DNA of 43,619 bases from an uncultured Clostridia bacterium. GTDB taxonomy: Bacteria; Bacillota; Clostridia; Oscillospirales; Oscillospiraceae. The first letter of the stretch is position 1. Each line of letters starts with the position of its first letter. Where the stretch lies: NCBI GenBank assembly GCA_945948535.1, contig CAMFBN010000018.1, forward strand, positions 1-43,619. Direction: 5' to 3'. Both the position numbers and the translations under genes were made by a program. This document shows, in pieces, positions 33,210-41,304 of this stretch. The notes under the pieces were generated by a model. The model saw only the letters and a list, made by a program, of their open reading frames with translations, was not told the DNA's origin and did no database searches.

Positions 33210-33992
33210 TTACTTATGGAAAATGGGCTTTCGTCCTTCAAAGGTGCACACATATCCGAAAATATCCTTGAGAAGCTCACAGGCCTCGTTGGAATACTGC
33301 CCCACCCTGGCGCACTGGTGGGCATCCGACCCCACGGTGACGATCTCGCCGCCCAGTTCCTTAAATCTCCGGAAATAGTCCGCCGTGGGGAGATACCCGC
33401 CGCAGCGGTCAAGGCCGCTGGTGTTCAGCTCCAGACCCTTGCCCTTATCCGCAAGGGTGCGCAGGATTTCGTCAATCAGCTCCCGGTGGTCGGAAAACTC
33501 CACAGGCCGGGGGCAGGGATGGGCCATGGTTTTGCCGATGTAGGTCAGGTGTGCCAGCACATCATAGTCCGTGTGCACCCGCACGCAGGCAAGCGTTTCC
33601 TCCAGACACCGCCGTTCGGCCTGAAACACGGTTTTCCCCTCCCAGAAGGGAGGCATATACACATCCAGCCCATCCACAAAGTGGATGGAGCCGAGAACAA
33701 AATCAAAATCCCGGCGGCTTACGTCCTTGCGGAACTGGTCGCGGTTATCCCGGGTCATGCCGAATTCCATACCTCGCCGGATCTTCAGTCCCGGAACCTC
33801 CAGAGAATCGTATTCGGCGTTATACGCAGCGGTATCAAAGGCCATATTGCCCATGGTGCCGAAGGGGTCATAGTCGATATGATCCGTAAAGCAGATTTCC
33901 TTCAGCCCGGCGTCCGTCGCTGCCCGGGCCATGGAAAGACCTGTGTCGTGCCCGTCAAAGGATACCCGGGAATGCATATGGTAGTCGTACAT
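33210..33992 (-). CDS. PHP-family histidinol-phosphatase (HisJ-like)
   Basis: 260 aa. Starts MYDYHMHSRVSFDGHD (His-x-His metal ligands of the PHP fold), then ICFTDHIDYDPFG, RRGMEFGM (Glu ligand), DFVLGSIHFVDGLD, HTDYDVLAHLTYIGK and VTVGSDAHQCARVG. Complete HisK-type metal site, so hydrolysis of histidinol phosphate, or a related phosphate, is expected. Start placed at ATG 33992, three bases after the end of mutY, behind GGGAGAG; the two genes form an operon. No other histidine gene is nearby, so the true substrate could differ. Confidence 0.85.
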   Translation of the reverse strand: MYDYHMHSRVSFDGHDTGLSMARAATDAGLKEICFTDHIDYDPFGTMGNMAFDTAAYNAEYDSLEVPGLKIRRGMEFGMTRDNRDQFRKDVSRRDFDFVLGSIHFVDGLDVYMPPFWEGKTVFQAERRCLEETLACVRVHTDYDVLAHLTYIGKTMAHPCPRPVEFSDHRELIDEILRTLADKGKGLELNTSGLDRCGGYLPTADYFRRFKELGGEIVTVGSDAHQCARVGQYSNEACELLKDIFGYVCTFEGRKPIFHK

Positions 33993-33994
33993 TT

Positions 33995-35032
33995 CTATCT
34001 CTCCCAAAACTGGCGGAACGCCGTAGGCAGCGCCGCCTGCAAATTAATTTCTTTTTCCGTAAACCATTGGAAGCTGCCGCCGCACGCATCAACTTCCAGA
34101 TAGATGCCCTTCATATTCCACTGAATATGGGTAAAAATGTGGATTTTCTCCGTCTCCCGCAGAATTTCCCTGGGGTGCAGCCCCATGGCGCTGACCGCGT
34201 CCAGCGCATCCTGTGTGTTCAGCTTTCCGGCCACGTTGGGAAATTGCCACAGTCCGGCGAGAAGCCCCGTTTCCGGGCGCTTTTCCAGAGCGAAGCAGCC
34301 GTCACAGCTGAGAATAAATACAGTTCTGTCCTCCTGTCGCCGGGCTTTTTTGGGGGATTTCACCGGCAGGGACGCCGCTGTACCCCGCTGAAAGCCAAGA
34401 CACATTCCCTTACAGGGGCAGTGTTCACAGTCAGGCACCCGGTTTGGGCCGCAGACTGTGGCGCCCAGCTCCATCAGGGCCTGGGTGAAATCCCCCGCCT
34501 CTTTTGGATAGATCCCGGAAAGCAGCTGCGTGACCCGGCGCTTTGTCTCCGGCAGGTCGATGGGGGAGGGGTTGTCCAGCAGCCGGGCGAGAACCCGGAG
34601 CACGTTTCCGTCCACCGCCGGGGTGGGCTGATTGAAGGCGATGGAGCAGATGGCCCCGGCGGTGTACTCGCCGATGCCTGGCAGGGCAAGCACCTCAGCG
34701 TAGCTTTCCGGGAACACGCCGCCGTAGCGCTCCATAACGACCTGTGCGGCCCTTTTCAGATTCCGCACCCGGCTGTAATATCCCAGCCCCTCCCAGAGCT
34801 TGTGCAGCACCTCGTCATCGCACCGGGCCAGCGCCGGAATGTCCGGCAGCGCTGTCAGAAAACGGATATAGTAGCCCTTCACCGCCTCCACGCGGGTCTG
34901 CTGGAGCATGATCTCCGACAGCCAGACATGGTAGGGCTGCCGGTCTGCCCGCCAGGGCAGTTCGCGGCGGTGTTCCCCATACCAGGGCAGCAAAAGCCCG
35001 GGCAGCCCGGTCAGATCACATATTGCCGCCAC
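33995..35032 (-). CDS. mutY: A/G-specific adenine glycosylase MutY
   Basis: 345 aa. Removes adenine mispaired with 8-oxoguanine. PYHVWLSEIMLQQTRVEAV carries the catalytic Glu region, ALPGIGEYTAGAICSIAFN the helix-hairpin-helix and AVDGNVLRVLARLL the catalytic Asp. The [4Fe-4S] ligands are C-x7-C-x2-C-x5-C (VCGPNRVPDCEHCPCKGMC). The C-terminal Nudix-like domain (ILSCDGCFALEKRPETGLLAGLWQFP) recognises 8-oxoG. Start is GTG 35032 behind AAGGAGG. Followed by the PHP gene. Confidence 0.93.
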   Translation of the reverse strand: MAAICDLTGLPGLLLPWYGEHRRELPWRADRQPYHVWLSEIMLQQTRVEAVKGYYIRFLTALPDIPALARCDDEVLHKLWEGLGYYSRVRNLKRAAQVVMERYGGVFPESYAEVLALPGIGEYTAGAICSIAFNQPTPAVDGNVLRVLARLLDNPSPIDLPETKRRVTQLLSGIYPKEAGDFTQALMELGATVCGPNRVPDCEHCPCKGMCLGFQRGTAASLPVKSPKKARRQEDRTVFILSCDGCFALEKRPETGLLAGLWQFPNVAGKLNTQDALDAVSAMGLHPREILRETEKIHIFTHIQWNMKGIYLEVDACGGSFQWFTEKEINLQAALPTAFRQFWER

Positions 35033-35184
35033 GATACCGCCTCCTTCACGTTTTCGCTATTTTACAATACCGGCACGGGCTGTGTCAACCGCTCAGGGGC
35101 GGCAGAAAAATATTTGGCTTTTTTGAAAAAAAGGCTTGCAATTTTGAAATCGGTATGCTATTATATCTCAGTCGCTTAAGACAT

Positions 35185-35261
35185 GCGCCGGTAGCTCAGT
35201 TGGATAGAGTGACTGACTACGAATCAGTAGGTCGGGGGTTCGAGTCCCTTCCGGCGTACCA
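35185..35261 (+). tRNA. tRNA-Arg (anticodon ACG)
   Basis: GCGCCGG pairs with CCGGCGT (one G-U), D-arm TAGCTCAGTTGGA, anticodon stem ACTGA/TCAGT with loop CTACGAA, T-arm GGGGGTTCGAGTCCC, CCA encoded. 77 nt. The integrase gene of the neighbouring element lies 116 bases behind its 3' end, so this tRNA is the likely attachment site. Confidence 0.97.
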
Positions 35262-35267
35262 CCTGAA

Positions 35268-35300
35268 AAGCCCAGAATCGTAATGATTCCGGGCTTTTTT
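35268..35300 (+). terminator. terminator behind tRNA-Arg
   Basis: AAGCCCAGAATC (35268-35279) pairs with GATTCCGGGCTT (35285-35296) with one mismatch, then TTTTTT. It closes the tRNA transcript and may also stop element transcripts in reverse. Confidence 0.75.
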
Positions 35301-35376
35301 CGTACTTTTAGGTATGATTTGCTTTTGCCTGATTTTTGATTTTGGGCCATTTTTGGGTCAATTGCAAAATTTTGGG

Positions 35377-36771
35377 TCACCCCAGCTTCTTTTCCGTGCG
35401 GAATATAGCATCCGCAATCCGCTCTGCCGACTGGGTGTCGGCCTGTTCGATCAGGTGGGAATAGATGTTCTGGGTGGTGCTGACCTGGGCGTGTCCCAGC
35501 CGTTTGGAAATGCTTACCGGGTCTGCGCCGGAGAAGTACAGGACGGAGGCCATGCTGTGGCGGAACTTGTGGGCGTGGATGTGCGGCAGGCCATATTTCT
35601 TCTCAAACCGGGTCAGGTATCCGCTGAGGGTGTCAGGGGCCATGCAGCCGCCACATTCGCCGGTAAACACATAGGGCGTGTCCTTCCAGCGGTCACCCAT
35701 GGCCAGCCGGGTTTCCAGCTGCCATAGCTTGTACTGCCGGAGCAGCTCCATGGTTTCCTTTGGAAGCTTGATTGTCCTCTCTGCGCCTGTCTTGGTGGAG
35801 GATTCATACACGCCCCTGTCCGGGGTGTACAGCAGTGTGGTGTCAATACGGATGGAGGAATCTGCCCAGTTGACACGATCCCACTTTAGCCCCACGATTT
35901 CACCACGGCGGCACCCGGTGATCATGAGCAAGTGAATAAGCATCTGCCATTTGATAGGCTCCTTGGCGGCAGCGTCACGAATGGCAATCAGTTCGGAGGT
36001 TTGGAATGTTCCAACCTCCGATTTTTCTTTTTGTGGCGGGACTGCCTTGTCTGCGGCGTTGTAGGGCACCAACATTTCCCGCTCAGCCTGTGCCAGAACG
36101 ATGTGAATAAATCGGTGGTAGGCAAGAATGGAGGTGGAGGAAAGAGGTTCGTCCCGTTCGTCTGCGGTGAACAGCTTCTCAAATGGAATGCCTGCCGCCT
36201 TGGCGATTTGCTCCGCCTTTTCCTTGAGAATGGCTTCCCCCTTCCCGGCAGCGTTCACCGTGGATTCCGCTACACCGGCCAGCCGGGCAACCTTCGCCAT
36301 AGACAGCTTCTTTTCTTTCAGAGCTGCCCGCAAATCTGCCTTTGGAACGGCACGGGCGGCAGTTTCCCGGATGCCGGATTCTGCAAGGTTCTGGTAAAAG
36401 CGGTTCAGATGCACGGCCCGGATATCCTGCACCGCCATGTGACCGATTGCCTGATTTGTCCGCTCAAGCAGCCGCCGATAGCCCGCCACCGTGCGGTGCT
36501 TTGTGCCGGTGCGCTCCTTCATGGAAAGTACATAATTCGCATATTCTGCGAAGGTCTGCCGGTTGTCCAGTGCATAGCCCTGCTCTATACTGCGCTCAAA
36601 GTCCGCTGCTGCCCTCTGGACAGCCTTTTCTGTCTGCCTGGCAGTCATGCCGGGTTCCGGCTTATAGGTCATTCTGTGGCGTATGCGCTTCCCAGCTGTG
36701 TCAAATCCGCCGGATACGGTGATGCGGTAGGAAGTTCCATTTTTACCTGATAGCTTTTCAATCGTTGCCAT
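35377..36771 (-). CDS. tyrosine-family integrase with embedded helix-turn-helix
   Basis: 464 aa. N-terminal arm-binding region (about 1-70), core-binding domain split by an insertion, and a complete catalytic domain: R288 (TGCRRGE), K327 (STKTGAER), H401-x2-R404 (HAHKFRH), H427 (GHAQVS) and Y437 (QNIYSH). The insertion at about 143-202 reads KKLSMAKVARLAGVAESTVNAAGKG and GIPFEKLFTAD, i.e. a Xre-like HTH inside the core-binding part. Directs element integration and excision, probably at tRNA-Arg. ATG 36771 has no ideal site visible; start inferred from family entry MATIEKLSGKNG. Confidence 0.92.
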   Translation of the reverse strand: MATIEKLSGKNGTSYRITVSGGFDTAGKRIRHRMTYKPEPGMTARQTEKAVQRAAADFERSIEQGYALDNRQTFAEYANYVLSMKERTGTKHRTVAGYRRLLERTNQAIGHMAVQDIRAVHLNRFYQNLAESGIRETAARAVPKADLRAALKEKKLSMAKVARLAGVAESTVNAAGKGEAILKEKAEQIAKAAGIPFEKLFTADERDEPLSSTSILAYHRFIHIVLAQAEREMLVPYNAADKAVPPQKEKSEVGTFQTSELIAIRDAAAKEPIKWQMLIHLLMITGCRRGEIVGLKWDRVNWADSSIRIDTTLLYTPDRGVYESSTKTGAERTIKLPKETMELLRQYKLWQLETRLAMGDRWKDTPYVFTGECGGCMAPDTLSGYLTRFEKKYGLPHIHAHKFRHSMASVLYFSGADPVSISKRLGHAQVSTTQNIYSHLIEQADTQSAERIADAIFRTEKKLG

Positions 36772-36843
36772 TGTTCGTCCCTTCTATAGTGTTCTGAATT
36801 TGACCTATTCTGTTTATTCCTTCCTGATTTACAGCATCGTCAA

Positions 36844-37554
36844 CTACTCCAATGAATACAGTTTTTCTATTTCAGATGACGCAATTGCATCCCATTTTTC
36901 TATTTCAGATTGTGTGCAAATATAATCAACAAATTGTTCCATGAGTTTATTAAATGTTTTATTTGCTCTATATAGCGACAACTCCAACGCATCCTCTGAT
37001 TCTTTGCACCTAAGAGAATAGTCCGAATAACCCATTTCTGGAGAATAATCAGGGCACTGTATTTTTGCGGCATGAAACTCCTGCGCAAAAAATCCTAAAT
37101 CCTCCAGTCTTTCTAATATGCTAATGGACAGCCAGCCGCTCGAAAACAACCAGTTTAAAATATCCATCTTCTCATGTGGAGAATCCTCCTGTCGCATGAT
37201 AGAAACAATCGATTCTATTGCATCTTGTGACAAACCGGTAAATTCGTGTACTTTTTGAATGTCGTAGTCTGAGCTTTTTATGTCTGAAATGCACATCAAA
37301 TAATCAGCAGAAACATTGAACAGTTTTGCCATTCTGAAAAGAGTTTCTATTTTCATTCCGGCGATTGCGTTTGATCTGGTATCGGTTGCTGTGTCACGAA
37401 CATTTCCCGACCCTGCTTTTTCGTAATTCTTTATCGTTTGCAATGATACACCTAATTTTTCCGCTAATTGTTCCTGCGTCATTCCAGCTTGTATGCGTAT
37501 TTCTATGAAACGGCGTGACGCTTCACGGCACTTAAAATCATAAACATCATCCAT
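36844..37554 (-). CDS. Xre-type repressor
   Basis: 236 aa. Residues 18-70 form an HTH (GMTQEQLAEKLGVSLQTIKNYEKAG, then LFRMAKLFNVSADYLMCI). The rest is acidic and mostly helical, without a LexA-like autoproteolysis motif that I can see. Low-GC compared with the chromosomal genes of the window. Start placed at ATG 37554 with GGAGG 11 bases upstream; a longer frame has no site. Divergent from a small HTH gene over a pair of inverted AAAGATAA boxes, so it is probably the element's lysogeny-type switch protein. Confidence 0.82.
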   Translation of the reverse strand: MDDVYDFKCREASRRFIEIRIQAGMTQEQLAEKLGVSLQTIKNYEKAGSGNVRDTATDTRSNAIAGMKIETLFRMAKLFNVSADYLMCISDIKSSDYDIQKVHEFTGLSQDAIESIVSIMRQEDSPHEKMDILNWLFSSGWLSISILERLEDLGFFAQEFHAAKIQCPDYSPEMGYSDYSLRCKESEDALELSLYRANKTFNKLMEQFVDYICTQSEIEKWDAIASSEIEKLYSLE

Positions 37555-37578
37555 AAAAAAATAAACCTCCATACGATT

Positions 37579-37658
37579 AAAGATAAGTTTAGTATACAAA
37601 GATCTCCTTGAAAATATTATATACCTATTATATAATAAAGTCAACAATAATTATCTTT
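37579..37658. promoter_or_regulatory. divergent control region of the element
   Basis: AAAGATAA (37579-37586) and TTATCTTT (37651-37658) are inverted copies flanking the region. The plus-strand promoter TTGAAA (37608-37613), 17 bp, TATAAT (37631-37636) lies between them. TATACT for the minus-strand direction may lie at 37596-37591. A likely repressor site pair. Confidence 0.55.
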
Positions 37659-37670
37659 GAGGAGGATATT

Positions 37671-37853
37671 ATGAACAATTTAGAAATAAGGGAAGCCATA
37701 AAGCGGTCGCGATTGTTTGGGTATGAGGTGGCGGAAGCCCTTGGAATTTCCGAAACACACTTTTCCCGGAAACTGCGCAAAGAGTTACCGGGGGATGAAA
37801 AAGCAAAAATTCTGGCAGTTATTGAAAAACTGGCTAAGAGTGGTGAGTGCTGA
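37671..37853 (+). CDS. small HTH protein, 60 aa
   Basis: MNNLEIREAIKRSRLFGYEVAEALGISETHFSRKLRKEL shows a helix-turn-helix (EVAEALGISETHFSRKL) covering nearly the whole protein. Rightmost start ATG 37671 has GAGGAGG. First gene of the divergent right-going operon. Stop and next ATG overlap (TGATG). Cro-like role is likely but unproven. Confidence 0.72.
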   Translation: MNNLEIREAIKRSRLFGYEVAEALGISETHFSRKLRKELPGDEKAKILAVIEKLAKSGEC

Positions 37854-38095
37854 TGCCTGATGTGGTGACAATTCGTGAAGCAGTCCAGCGGGCAAAGGCT
37901 GATGGACTGCCTGTTACGGAATACAGCGTACGTCGATGGGTCAGAACAGGAGCAGTCCCGGCACGGAAGGTTGGACAAAAGGCCCTGATATTCTACCCGA
38001 ATTTGGTTCGTTTCCTTCAATGCGCAGACGGTTGTGACAATGAACCCACCACCGTGATTTCCGGCCCCAGCATTCGCCGAATTGATGTGAGGTGA
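37853..38095 (+). CDS. excisionase-like MerR/Xis-type DNA-binding protein
   Basis: 80 aa. TIREAVQRAKADGLPVTEYSVRRWVRTGAVPARKVGQKALIFYPNLVRFLQ is the winged-helix pattern (helix, turn, RRWVRTGAVPARKVG, then a wing) of excisionase/MerR-like proteins. In elements of this type the protein bends DNA to favour excision; alternatively it is a transcription factor. It overlaps the preceding gene by TGATG and is followed by the primase start, with stop TGA at 38093-38095 as part of GAGGTGA. Confidence 0.8.
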   Translation: MPDVVTIREAVQRAKADGLPVTEYSVRRWVRTGAVPARKVGQKALIFYPNLVRFLQCADGCDNEPTTVISGPSIRRIDVR

Positions 38096-38101
38096 TGCCC
38101 G

Positions 38102-40006
38102 TTGACAATGACAGAAATCCTCCAGCGTTTGGAGGGCGTAAAAGGTCGTAATGGAAATTATATGGCCCGCTGTCCATGCCACGACGATTCTACGCAAAGC
38201 CTGTCGGTGAGCATAGGGCAAGAAAACAAGATCCTGTTGAAATGCTTCGCCGGATGTTCCGTGGAGGGTATCGTGGGGGCTATGGGCCTGTCAATGACCG
38301 ACCTGTTTGCAGACGATGCCCGCCACAGTACATACCCAACCTATAATGCCCCCAGCAGTGGCCCAAAGCCAGCAAAAGAGGCGGAGTATGTCTATGCCGG
38401 GGGACAGCTGAAAAAGGTGAAATATCGCCGTTCTGACGGCTCCAAATTTTGCTCATGGCTCCATAAGGAGGGTGACAGATGGGAAAAGGGGCGACAGAAT
38501 ATTGCACCAGGACTGTACCAGAGTCACACAGAGTTGCCCAATATCTTCTTCCTTGTTGAGGGCGAGAAGGATGTGGAGAACCTCAAAAAAGCCGGCTTGG
38601 TTGCCATGAGCCTGCCGGATGGTTCGCAGAGCAAATGGGAAGAATCCTATGATTCTGCATTTCGCGGGAAACAGGTGGTCATTCTCCCGGACAATGACGC
38701 GCCGGGGCAGAAATACGCCCAGATGTGCGCCGGGAAGCTTCACGGCAATGCGGAAAAAATATGGGTCGTGGATCTGAAGCAGGCATGGCCAGACATCCCG
38801 GAGAAGGGCGACATATCCGATTTGCTTCTCCGATTTGGCGAGGATGCCGCCATGCAGAAGGTCATGGATGTGCTGCACGCTACGCCGGAGTGGTCGCCGC
38901 CCGCAACGGAGCCGGACAAGTTCCTGTCGCTCTTTAAGCCGCTGACGGACTTCCAGGAAGAAGAAGCCACATGGCTGATTCCGGGATGGGTTCCAGATGG
39001 TCAGATTACGCTGATTGCGGCAGATGGCGGTGTTGGAAAAACAACTCTATGGTGCAATATCGTTGCGGCGCTCAGCTCCGGCCGCACTTGCGTATTGGAT
39101 TCAGAAGGACAGAAGCGCAAACCAATGAAGGTTGCATTCTGTACCACAGAGGATTCCGTCAGTAAAAAACTGATGAAGAAACTGAGGGAAGCCGGAGCCA
39201 ACATGAAGAACATAATCGCAATGGATATCACCGCCGATAAAGAGGGCGCACTGCACAATTTCAAATTCGGTTCGGCTGAAATGGAACGCTTCGTGAGGTA
39301 TTATAAGCCGGATGTATGCGTATTTGACCCTGTTCAGGGGTTTATTCCTCCGAAAGTCAATATGGGCAGCCGAAATGAAATGCGGGACTGCATGGCACCG
39401 CTGATTGCCCTGGGCGAAGAAACCGGGACAACCTTCCTTGTGATTTGCCATACCAACAAGCGCAAAGGCGCCTATGGGCGGGATCGTATCGCGGACAGTG
39501 CAGACCTGTGGGACATTTCCCGGTCTGTTATTATGGCGGGGTACACGGAGAGCCAAGGCGTCCGATATCTGTCCAACGAAAAGAATAATTACGAGCAGCT
39601 TCAAGAGACAATGCTATTTTCCATCGACGGTGCCGGGCAGATTGTTCGGGAGGGAACGAGCTGGAAGCGGGACAAGGAGTATATGTTGGATGCTGTTGTG
39701 GCGAAATCTACGCCAAAAAGAGAGGATTGCCGGGACTTTATCCTTCGGACGCTGGATGCCGCTCAAGACCACTGCATGAAGTCCGATGATTTGGTGCGCG
39801 ATGCGGAGAACCATGGACATTCATATTCCACCTTCAGACGTGCAAGGGACGAACTCAAGAAGGATAACGCTATTGAGTTTTACTCCACCGGCAGTGCAAA
39901 GAAAAAGGATCGAGTGTGGTATACGCGGCTCAAAGAATCCGACACAGAAGCGTTCCAAGAATTACCCTATGATGAACCAACACCGTTCGATTCCCCGTCA
40001 GCTTGA
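38102..40006 (+). CDS. replication primase/helicase (toprim plus AAA ATPase)
   Basis: 634 aa. Residues 1-62 hold a CHC2-like zinc finger (CPCHDDSTQSLSV, then KCFAGC; C24, C26, H27, C48, C52). 140-250 form a toprim domain (FFLVEGEKDVEN, ILPDNDAPGQKYA). From 290 a RepA/RecA-like helicase follows (ADGGVGKTT 308-315; VCVFDPVQGFIP; TTFLVICHTNKR). A C-terminal winged helix (SDDLVRDAENHGHSYSTFRRARDEL) ends it. It opens and primes DNA for element replication. TTG 38102 was chosen because GAGGTGA sits 6 bases before it; ATG at 38108 is alternative. Iteron-like repeats follow immediately. Confidence 0.88.
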   Translation: MTMTEILQRLEGVKGRNGNYMARCPCHDDSTQSLSVSIGQENKILLKCFAGCSVEGIVGAMGLSMTDLFADDARHSTYPTYNAPSSGPKPAKEAEYVYAGGQLKKVKYRRSDGSKFCSWLHKEGDRWEKGRQNIAPGLYQSHTELPNIFFLVEGEKDVENLKKAGLVAMSLPDGSQSKWEESYDSAFRGKQVVILPDNDAPGQKYAQMCAGKLHGNAEKIWVVDLKQAWPDIPEKGDISDLLLRFGEDAAMQKVMDVLHATPEWSPPATEPDKFLSLFKPLTDFQEEEATWLIPGWVPDGQITLIAADGGVGKTTLWCNIVAALSSGRTCVLDSEGQKRKPMKVAFCTTEDSVSKKLMKKLREAGANMKNIIAMDITADKEGALHNFKFGSAEMERFVRYYKPDVCVFDPVQGFIPPKVNMGSRNEMRDCMAPLIALGEETGTTFLVICHTNKRKGAYGRDRIADSADLWDISRSVIMAGYTESQGVRYLSNEKNNYEQLQETMLFSIDGAGQIVREGTSWKRDKEYMLDAVVAKSTPKREDCRDFILRTLDAAQDHCMKSDDLVRDAENHGHSYSTFRRARDELKKDNAIEFYSTGSAKKKDRVWYTRLKESDTEAFQELPYDEPTPFDSPSA

Positions 40007-40013
40007 GGGAAAT

Positions 40014-40177
40014 GAGCAAATTAAAGAAATCTCTTAGAGTACCAACGGTTTTTTAATTTGCTCAGGTGAGCAAGTTAAACCAAAGTTTGAGCAAATTAAA
40101 TGGCTTTTCAGTTTTAAGATGCTCATGTGGACAAGTTAAAAACCTGTTGCGGCTCTAAGGGAATCTTTAACTTGCTC
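40014..40177. repeat. iteron-like repeat cluster (candidate replication origin)
   Basis: Six copies of a 12-mer GAGCAA(A/G)TTAAA occur in both orientations: plus at 40014-40025, 40068-40079, 40089-40100 and a variant GGACAAGTTAAA at 40129-40140; minus (TTTAA(T/C)TTGCTC) at 40052-40063 and 40166-40177. Two adjacent direct copies are 21 bases apart and the next is 40, close to whole helical turns. Placed right behind the primase/helicase gene, as replication origins often are. No protein gene fits this stretch. Confidence 0.68.
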
Positions 40178-40243
40178 AACTTCTGTGTTTCTGACGGTGC
40201 ATGAATATCTTAAAAACCAGTGAGATTCTTTAAAGGAGGAACT

Positions 40244-40348
40244 ATGTACAGGATTTGCCCGGATTGCGGGGCGTATTTAGACCCATGCGAAATCTGCGAT
40301 TGCAGATATTCAGATAACGGGGAGAACCCAGAGAGGCCCGCAGCATGA
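40244..40348 (+). CDS. small Cys-rich zinc-ribbon-like protein, 34 aa
   Basis: MYRICPDCGAYLDPCEICDC has CxxC and CxxCxC pairs as in mini zinc ribbons; total length 34 residues. AAAGGAGG lies 7 bases before ATG. Stop overlaps the next start (ATGA), giving a coupled pair of Cys-rich genes. Too short for family assignment. Confidence 0.65.
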   Translation: MYRICPDCGAYLDPCEICDCRYSDNGENPERPAA

Positions 40349-40524
40349 CGGCTGAGGCAAATAAACGGGGCTTCATCCTCTGTCCAAAATGTGGGCGCAG
40401 AACAAAGACCATGGTATACCAGGAAACTGAAATGATTTCTTTCCCGCTGTGGTGTACATGGTGCAAAAAAGAAACCATCATTGATTTTCGCCAGAGCTTA
40501 GAGCCGGAGCAACCCGAAAAGTAA
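40345..40524 (+). CDS. cysteine-rich KTR-type protein, 59 aa
   Basis: MTAEANKRGFILCPKCGRRTKTMVYQETEMISFPLWC with two CxxC pairs (ILCPKCG and WCTWCKKET) and the RTK motif between them, and IIDFRQ near the end. Matches Cys-rich KTR-domain proteins common on Firmicute mobile elements. Probably a small zinc-binding regulator or accessory protein. Coupled to the preceding gene. Confidence 0.78.
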   Translation: MTAEANKRGFILCPKCGRRTKTMVYQETEMISFPLWCTWCKKETIIDFRQSLEPEQPEK

Positions 40525-40585
40525 AATCGGGCAGCTACGGTTATTTTTATACCCAGCGCCCCATGACAGCCAAGGAGGATTATAA

Positions 40586-40822
40586 ATGGCTAACGAAAAG
40601 AAGTTTGATTATGAAATCACCCAGCACATCGTTACTCTGAAAGAGGCGGGCTACCGCACCAAAGAGTTGAACATGGTTGCTTACAACGGCGCAGCTCCCA
40701 AGTACGATATCCGCGTCTGGATGCACTTCGACGAGGGGATCAAGATGGGCAAGGGCATTACGTTGGATGCAGACGAAGCACGAGCCTTGAGGGATGCGCT
40801 CAATGGTCTGGAGGGCCTGTAA
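40586..40822 (+). CDS. YdbC/PC4-like ssDNA-binding protein
   Basis: 78 aa. FDYEITQHIVTLKEAGYRTKELNMVAYNGAAPKYDIRVWM and GKGITLDADEARALRDAL match the YdbC/PC4 beta-sheet fold, with PKYDIR(V/R)W as hallmark. Such proteins bind single-stranded DNA during element transfer or replication. AGGAGG upstream; stop overlaps the next start (TAATG). Confidence 0.82.
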   Translation: MANEKKFDYEITQHIVTLKEAGYRTKELNMVAYNGAAPKYDIRVWMHFDEGIKMGKGITLDADEARALRDALNGLEGL

Positions 40823-41022
40823 TGTCCGATCAGAAGCAGACTCGCAAGCAGGCGATAAAGGCAAAATGCCTGGACTGTTCCGGCGGCATTCGCGCAGAGG
40901 TTCGCCGATGCCCCGCTACCAACTGCCCGCTGTGGCCGTTCCGCATGGGTACCGAGCAGCGCAGCCCCGGCACGGATGAGGAAGCACCGGAGGAAGCACC
41001 GGAGGAACCGGCCGAGGCCTGA
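40822..41022 (+). CDS. small Cys-rich mobile-element protein, 66 aa
   Basis: TRKQAIKAKCLDCSGGIRAEVRRCPATNCPLWPFRMG carries four Cys in the CxxC...CxxxxC arrangement repeatedly seen in phage and ICE small proteins; the tail is Glu/Pro-rich (EEAPEEAPEEP). Function unknown. Overlaps the YdbC gene stop by one base, so it is likely co-translated. Confidence 0.72.
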   Translation: MSDQKQTRKQAIKAKCLDCSGGIRAEVRRCPATNCPLWPFRMGTEQRSPGTDEEAPEEAPEEPAEA

Positions 41023-41121
41023 CCGGGATTATTCTGGGGTTTATTATTTTTTTCGGGGCCTCCGTTTCGGAGTGCCCCACCCCTTTTTCCGCCACCGCCA
41101 CCCTACCAAAGGAGGACACAT

Positions 41122-41304
41122 ATGAGAACGACCATGACAACCAAGCCACGGAAAACCACGCCGAAGGATGAACGAGCGGACGATTTGAAACACACCCTCA
41201 CCGTGAGCATAATTCAGAAACTGCAGCGCATGGATCTGCAGGAGCTGCGGAAGGTCTACAACCACGCAGTAAAGGTCATGGACAAGAAGAAATCCGGCCG
41301 ATAA
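41122..41304 (+). CDS. hypothetical small basic protein, 60 aa
   Basis: Begins MRTTMTTKPRKTTPKDERADDL and has a single helix-forming body (HTLTVSIIQKLQRMDLQELRKVYNHAVKVMDK) with a Lys-rich end. AAAGGAGG lies 8 bases before ATG 41122. No family recognised. The 290 bases behind it (41305-41594) hold nothing more I can support. Confidence 0.6.
   Translation: MRTTMTTKPRKTTPKDERADDLKHTLTVSIIQKLQRMDLQELRKVYNHAVKVMDKKKSGR

Noticed and set aside
40014..40177. possible CRISPR-like array
   Set aside because: Repeat units are only 12 bases, in both orientations and unevenly spaced; no cas genes are present.
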